Below are positions 59,007-64,000 of a DNA stretch of 64,000 nt, in pieces (positions within the stretch are counted from its first letter, which is position 1; each line of letters starts with the position of its first letter). The notes below the pieces were generated by a model that saw only the letters and a list, made by a program, of their open reading frames with translations, ran no database searches and was not told the origin of the DNA. A program made the position numbers and the translations under genes. Origin of the DNA: Trichoderma breve (taxonomy: Eukaryota > Ascomycota > Sordariomycetes > Hypocreales > Hypocreaceae); contig NC_079234.1 in assembly GCF_028502605.1 (NCBI RefSeq), positions 496,001 to 560,000 of the forward strand, given 5' to 3'.

Positions 59007-62000
59007 TTAATCAATCGCTGCGAAGAAGCGAGCAACCTCCTCTAGCTCCGGATCACCGTTGCAAAAGTCCCAGCCGACAATGACTGGCGCCTGGCTACAG
59101 CAGATGATCTTGCGAGCATCAAATTGGAGCTTGAAAACGCGTGCCGGAGGGTTTTCAGCTGCCACGATGCGCGGGTGTTGCTCTGGAGCTGGTGCGGCGT
59201 CTGCCATTTCGACCGTGCCCGGCTGAGCGCTGGTATGTTCAGGTTGGACGATGGGAGGAAGCTGAGGGGGAGGCCCCTGGCCGGGAGGGATGGAAAGCTG
59301 AGAAGGCTGGGGTACAGGTGCGTGGAGAGGAGTGGATGGGTGTGCCTGTGATGCTGGTGCTGGTAATGGGGAGTATGCCGACTGTCGAGGGTCGGTGCTG
59401 CTGCCGCCGTTGATGTCTACCGCTGCGGCGGAAGAGGGCCCTGCCATTGCGCCGCCAGCATATCCAGGAACCAGGCCTGCGACTCTCCCCTCTATGTTAA
59501 GAGGAGCTAGGATGTGGGCATTACCGCGAGCAATGAGGCGCTGTCTGGCCGACTGGTTGTTTTGTATCGCAATCAAGCCATCCGCCACCACCTGCCTAAG
59601 GTGCGATCTGACAAAGGGCGAGGGCTCTCGTTCAATCGCGGCTTGCAGGTAGCCATGGTAGATGAGCACGGATGGATGGTTCGCCAGTGCCTGCCTCAGA
59701 GCTGCAACTCCAATGGGGACGACCTGGTCTATCATGGCCTTGTAGATGCGCGCCGCCTGGCTGTGCTCACCGCTTGGATCGCGGATGGGCGACGACTGCA
59801 TGCCTTGCGACACTCCGGGATGCACCGGCGACACCGCAATGGCTGCCGACGCCAGCTGAGTGCCCTGTCGATGGGCGTTGGTCAGGGCGACTTGCCTGTG
59901 TGCGGCCTCGGCGGCCTCTTCCTGGCGCAGATGGTGCGCAGGCTTCCACACACCCTCCTTATCGCGCCGCCAGATGATGATGCTCTGGTCATATGAACCG
60001 GAAACGATGCGCCCATATTTACGTCCTCCGCCTCCGCCCGGCGGGACCTTGGCACCAGTTGCCTGGAGATCGGCCGGTCGAGAGCTTCCTGCGTTTATTC
60101 TCCTAGAACGACGAATCCTTCGGTCGCCCTCGTGGTCAATCTCTCCTGCCTCTACGGCCTTGAAGTACTCGGCGTCGACTCTCTTGGCCTCAGCCGCATC
60201 CTCCTCCCGGCTGTACGGCAAATCACCGAAGCCCGCCTGCACTGTTCGGACGAGATGAGCGTGTCCTCGAAGGGAGGCCACCTTGAGGCCGGTCGGCGCG
60301 TCGAAAATGCAAACTTCGTAGTCGCTACTACCACTCACAATTCGGCGCTCATCAAACTCGACACAGGCAATGCCCTTTTCGTGTGCTGGGATGGTTTGTG
60401 TGCAGACCTGTTCCGGCCAGTTCCATACTTTGATGTGACGGTCGCCAGAGACGGAGACAATGGTGCTGCCTCGAACCTGGATGGCGTTGACGGCAGCGCC
60501 ATGTCCCTCCAGTCTGCCGATGACGGTATAGGGGGGCTTGACAGGCAGCTCCTGGGAAAGATCTGGTTCGTAGCCGTAGGGTTTGACGCTCATGCCGACG
60601 GGGTTGACGGCTGCATCTACTTCTCCATAGCCCAAGTCACCGTACCGCAACGGTCGGCGGTTGAAAATCTTGATGGTTTTGTCCTTGGAAGACGTGACTA
60701 GGACGCGCTTGTCAAACCTGACGTTGAGGACAGACTCGCGATGGGCGTTTGTGATTCTCTGCACCAGCTCTCCGGTGGAGAACTTCCAGATGAAGACGTT
60801 TGAATCGCTGCTGCCAGAGACTAGGATGTCCTCAGCCGGGTCCGCGTCAAATTGAAGACACAGGACGGAGCCTGTGTGGCCGGTCAGAGGCGGGCGGACC
60901 AACCGGCGTGTATGCATATTCCAGACTCTCATCGTGCGGTCTCGGCTACCGCTGACGAGATAGTTTGCGTCGAACTGCAAGGTGTAGACACACTCTTGGT
61001 GGCCTTCCTCCGGGTAGCTAGGGTGCGGTAGCACAAAGGTCTTGTACTTGCCTAGCTCCCAGTTCGATTCAAGGCGCCGCCTCATGTTATACAGGTACTT
61101 CCAGTTGATGCGATATCGCGAGCTGTTGATATCCCAAGTCCAAAGAGTCGACTTGATCATGGATGCCGTGGCGTCGCTTGCCTCGATTGACGGCAGCGTC
61201 ATCTCGGGGGTGCCGCCGGGTTCCTTGCGCTTAGCTCTGCTTTCCGACGACGACGACCCAAGGCCCCGATCTACAGCCTTGCCCTTGGCAGACGAGAAGC
61301 TATCCAGGTGCATATCACCCAAGGAGGGCAGCGTCTGCCTCGACTGTAGCCCACCGGCAGACCCAAATAAGCTGGCGCCAGCACTGTGGTCGACGATGCT
61401 GGGCAGCCTGTCCTGGTCCGTCATCTCCAAGTCCTCGTCGTCATCGTCATTGTTGAGTATGGCACGAATCTTGTTTGGGTGGTGATCCGACGTTTGCATC
61501 CTATGCAGATGCCCTATCGAGTTGCTGACGCCCGTGTTGACCCTGACCTCCCACGCATCGATCTCGGTTTGCACAGCCTTCCAGCCCTCAAGGTAGTACA
61601 GTCGCTCCCACAGCTTCCGATCCACGGCCAGGTCATACCACGCCCGACAAGTCTGCAGCACGCTAACAAGGGATACGGGGTCGAGAGAGCTAAGGATCTT
61701 GAGGCAGATTTCGGCGGGAAGGTGGCGGATAAAGTCGATGTAAAGTCTCGGGCTCAGGCGCTCGACGATTTCGACGATGGCAGACGTTGGAAGCTGATCC
61801 AGGAGCGTCATGGCCAGCTCTGCAGCGACGGAATCAGGTCAGGGATAAAGCTCATCGCGACCAGCACCGGAAGATGGGATAAAACTCACTTGATTTGACG
61901 GATACGGGGAGGAGCGCGGCGTTTGCAGCCAGCCATTGCGGCAGCTCGAGGGGGGACTTGAGCGTCGCCAGAGTAGAGAGTTGGTCAGCCAGGCCGGTTG

Positions 62001-62082
62001 GCCCCAGAGGATCCTCGGAATAGCCTTCGTCAGGCTGGTGGGCGGGAGAAAAAGGCCCCATGGCGCTGTCTCGTCTCGACAT
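59007..62082 (-). CDS. F-box/WD40 ubiquitin-ligase adaptor, FWD-1-like
   Basis: Predicted 1001-aa substrate receptor of an SCF ubiquitin ligase from exons 62082-61890 and 61819-59007 (intron 61889-61820, donor GTGAGT, acceptor CGCTGCAG). The F-box is at about 95-142 (HLPAEICLKILSSLDPVSLV, then WERLYYLEGW). The WD40 propeller starts at about 335 with repeats such as VSGSRDRTMRVWNMHT, VSGSSDSNVFIWKFSTG and VTSSKDKTIKIFNRRP. It continues to about 700, with a long low-complexity insertion before a final blade-like strand near 965-995 (VFKLQFDARKIICCSQAPVI). Domain order and total length resemble Neurospora FWD-1, which degrades the clock protein FRQ. Other Cdc4/SCON-type adaptors are shorter, but this identity is from memory of the family and is moderate. 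Confidence 0.85.
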
Positions 62083-64000
62083 GGTTGGGGGGGCTCAGGC
62101 TCAGCCTTGCCCAGATGTGAAGCTATCACGCTCGTTGTTTGTCGCTCGACACGGCCGGAGGATTGCGAAGCGCTGGGACGCAGACGGCGGCGCAAACTCC
62201 CATATCGAGCTCCAGCTGGCGAGGATTCGGGTGCCAATACCAATAACAGGGCGAGTTGGGCAGGCTAGGCTCGAATGCAGTGGCAACGAGGACGAAAAAG
62301 AAACTGTAAGGCAACCAGACAAACGGGAGAGTCAGACGAATGATCGCGCTGCTGCAGCCCGGGTTGCAGCCTGGACGGAACGACTTCCAAGTCCAATGGC
62401 AGTTGAGGCTAGAACCTGAAGGCTTCCGGCGGGGATGGGCCAGTGCTGGGTTCTGCCTCCAGGCGCTGCCAGGCGTTGCCCAGGCTCAGCCCGCCGAATC
62501 CCAGCGCTGTGGAAGTGCCGTAGTGCCGTTTTGGGGGGCGGGGGTCGCTTTATTCAGCAGCGCTACAGAGGGCTGAGGTACGTGCTGGGTACTGGCCGGG
62601 TACTGGAACCCGGCTGGGAGTCCGCGGTGGATGGCCTGTACTGGCAAGGTAGTGCGAGCAGGTAGAGTGCCGGACCCGTGACGGCGGCGACCGGGGCTGG
62701 CCCGTCCGTTAGTGCTTCAAAACGGCTGCTGCGGGCACTAGGAGGCAGCTGGAGCCCCTGATGTCGGAACTGATGGAACTGAGGCTTCAATCGAATCGAA
62801 TCAGCGTCGAGTTGTTGGAATGGATGGAGGCTGTTCTGGCGGTTGGTTAAGCTTATTTGGGATTGTAATTTCGACGAGGCGGGCGTTTGTGCTGAGCCGC
62901 GTGTAAGATGGCCTCTGTTGGTTTGATTTGGTCTGTATACGAAGCACACAAGACGGCTTGCAGCATCTCAAACGACAAACAGAACATTGGAAATCCATTA
63001 CATGTCGGTACACGCTTGCTTACACGAGCAAACGGTCACGACGCATTTTGTATCCGTAAGAAAGATGTGCATCTTGTTTGCTCACCCTAGAGACTTGATC
63101 GCGCTCAGTTGCCTGTACAAGCTGTAACTGGTCCGAGCATTCAATCTCTCTGCTTGTTGCTACCTACGCGATGCCTTCATAGATCCCAATATCTTGGCTT
63201 CTATCTGTATTTACCATTAAGAACTTATATTACCCTTCCGACGGATCAGCTGCCGAGCCTTCTCCACAGCTCAAGCAAATCAACCAAGGCTACATATTGC
63301 ATGTATTTACCCCATAACCAACTTCCGCACGTTCGGTATTCGTCAGCAAAAGGCAGTGCAGCAAACCGGCACTGGCATGCAGCTCTAGTGTTTGTTTGCC
63401 TATTCGGAAGAGATAAGGCTGATGGCTCGCAGTGGCCGTTTGGGTACATGTACCCGACTCTGGGCATGCATTTTAGCTCTTTAGGCATATCGGCAACCTT
63501 TACAGACAACAAGCAAACATCTCTAAGGCCATCTGCACCTCATGCCTGTGGCCCGCCCAAGAGGCGCCGATTTGCAGACTGCCCGCCAAGATATGGAGGG
63601 ATCGATTACGAGTACTCTGCTGTAAACAAAAGCTCAGTACAGCTGCAGGTCCATCCAATTGGCTTCACCAGTCTAACAACTCAGATAAGATACCGTCTCA
63701 CTAAGACAAACGCTATGTACGGGCGCGCGTTTCTTTGCTGTTGGGTCGCATGAAGGGTCTCGGTCCTAGAGCTAGTGAGATGCAGCTCAGCCCTACAATA
63801 TGACCGCCCGTCTCAACTCGTCGTTGCACCTGTTCTCCACCCCTGATTTCAGCTCTTCGCCGGGGGTGTCTTTTTTTTTCTTCTTTCCTGTTTTTCAATT
63901 CGTAGCCATGGAACAGCTCCAGTTCTGCAGAGTAAAGCCCATTGACGTCAGTCGCCATCTTTCAGCTCGATGAAAATGAGGTGGCTGGCTGGCGATGTGA
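62083..64000. other. Upstream region of F-box/WD40 gene to window end
   Basis: No supportable gene. A GGGTACTGG word is repeated near 62585-62610. A 214-codon plus-strand frame at 63109-63753 has no domain-like pattern or splice context. A gene beyond the window edge may have its promoter here. Confidence 0.4.

Noticed and set aside
63109..63753. 214-codon plus-strand frame near the window end
   Set aside because: Composition is not protein-like, and there is no recognisable motif or signal.

Overview
The window is nuclear DNA of a filamentous ascomycete (Pezizomycotina). The gene content (homocitrate synthase of the alpha-aminoadipate lysine route, Zn2Cys6 regulator, DUF3292-type protein, F-box/WD40 protein resembling the clock component FWD-1) points to a Sordariomycete. 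The secreted subtilase, fungal GH24 lysozyme and long gene-poor spacers would fit Hypocreales such as Trichoderma; that placement is inference. Introns are mostly 50-130 nt with GTAAGT-like donors and CTAAC-like branch points. I saw no tRNA, rRNA, CRISPR array or intact transposon.

Layout. 0.5-9 kb looks accessory: a secreted type-B carboxylesterase, two BTB/POZ paralogues on the minus strand (the first carrying a nonsense codon), and a gene with an integrase-type HHCC zinc-binding motif. 12-20.6 kb holds a DUF3292-like membrane protein, a tail-to-tail pair of NAD(P)-dependent oxidoreductases, a metallo-beta-lactamase-fold protein with a zinc ribbon, and a small serine-rich protein. 24-34 kb is rich in secreted hydrolases: a GH24 lysozyme with an SH3-like domain, an epoxide-hydrolase-like protein and a large S8 subtilase, with a UPC2-like Zn2Cys6 regulator among them. 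35.7-40.2 kb holds homocitrate synthase and an EHN-type epoxide hydrolase. 40.2-50.7 kb is almost gene-free, with one 99-aa gene. 50.7-62.1 kb is a denser block with housekeeping members: a 2-oxoglutarate/Fe(II) oxygenase, a 1320-aa disordered protein with AT-hook-like motifs, the ESCRT-III subunit Vps60/CHMP5 and the F-box/WD40 protein.

The most unusual observation is in homocitrate synthase. Reconstructing it by reading frame, splice signals and family conservation gives 20 exons in about 2.4 kb. Five exons are 18 nt or shorter, and one is only 2 nt (37149-37150). All phases close to a 426-aa enzyme. A second notable structure is a 90-bp element at the 3' end of the 1320-aa gene; it is both three 23-bp direct repeats and a 37-bp inverted repeat and includes the stop codon.

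All gene models were derived by hand from sequence, with no transcript data or database search, so exon borders are predictions.
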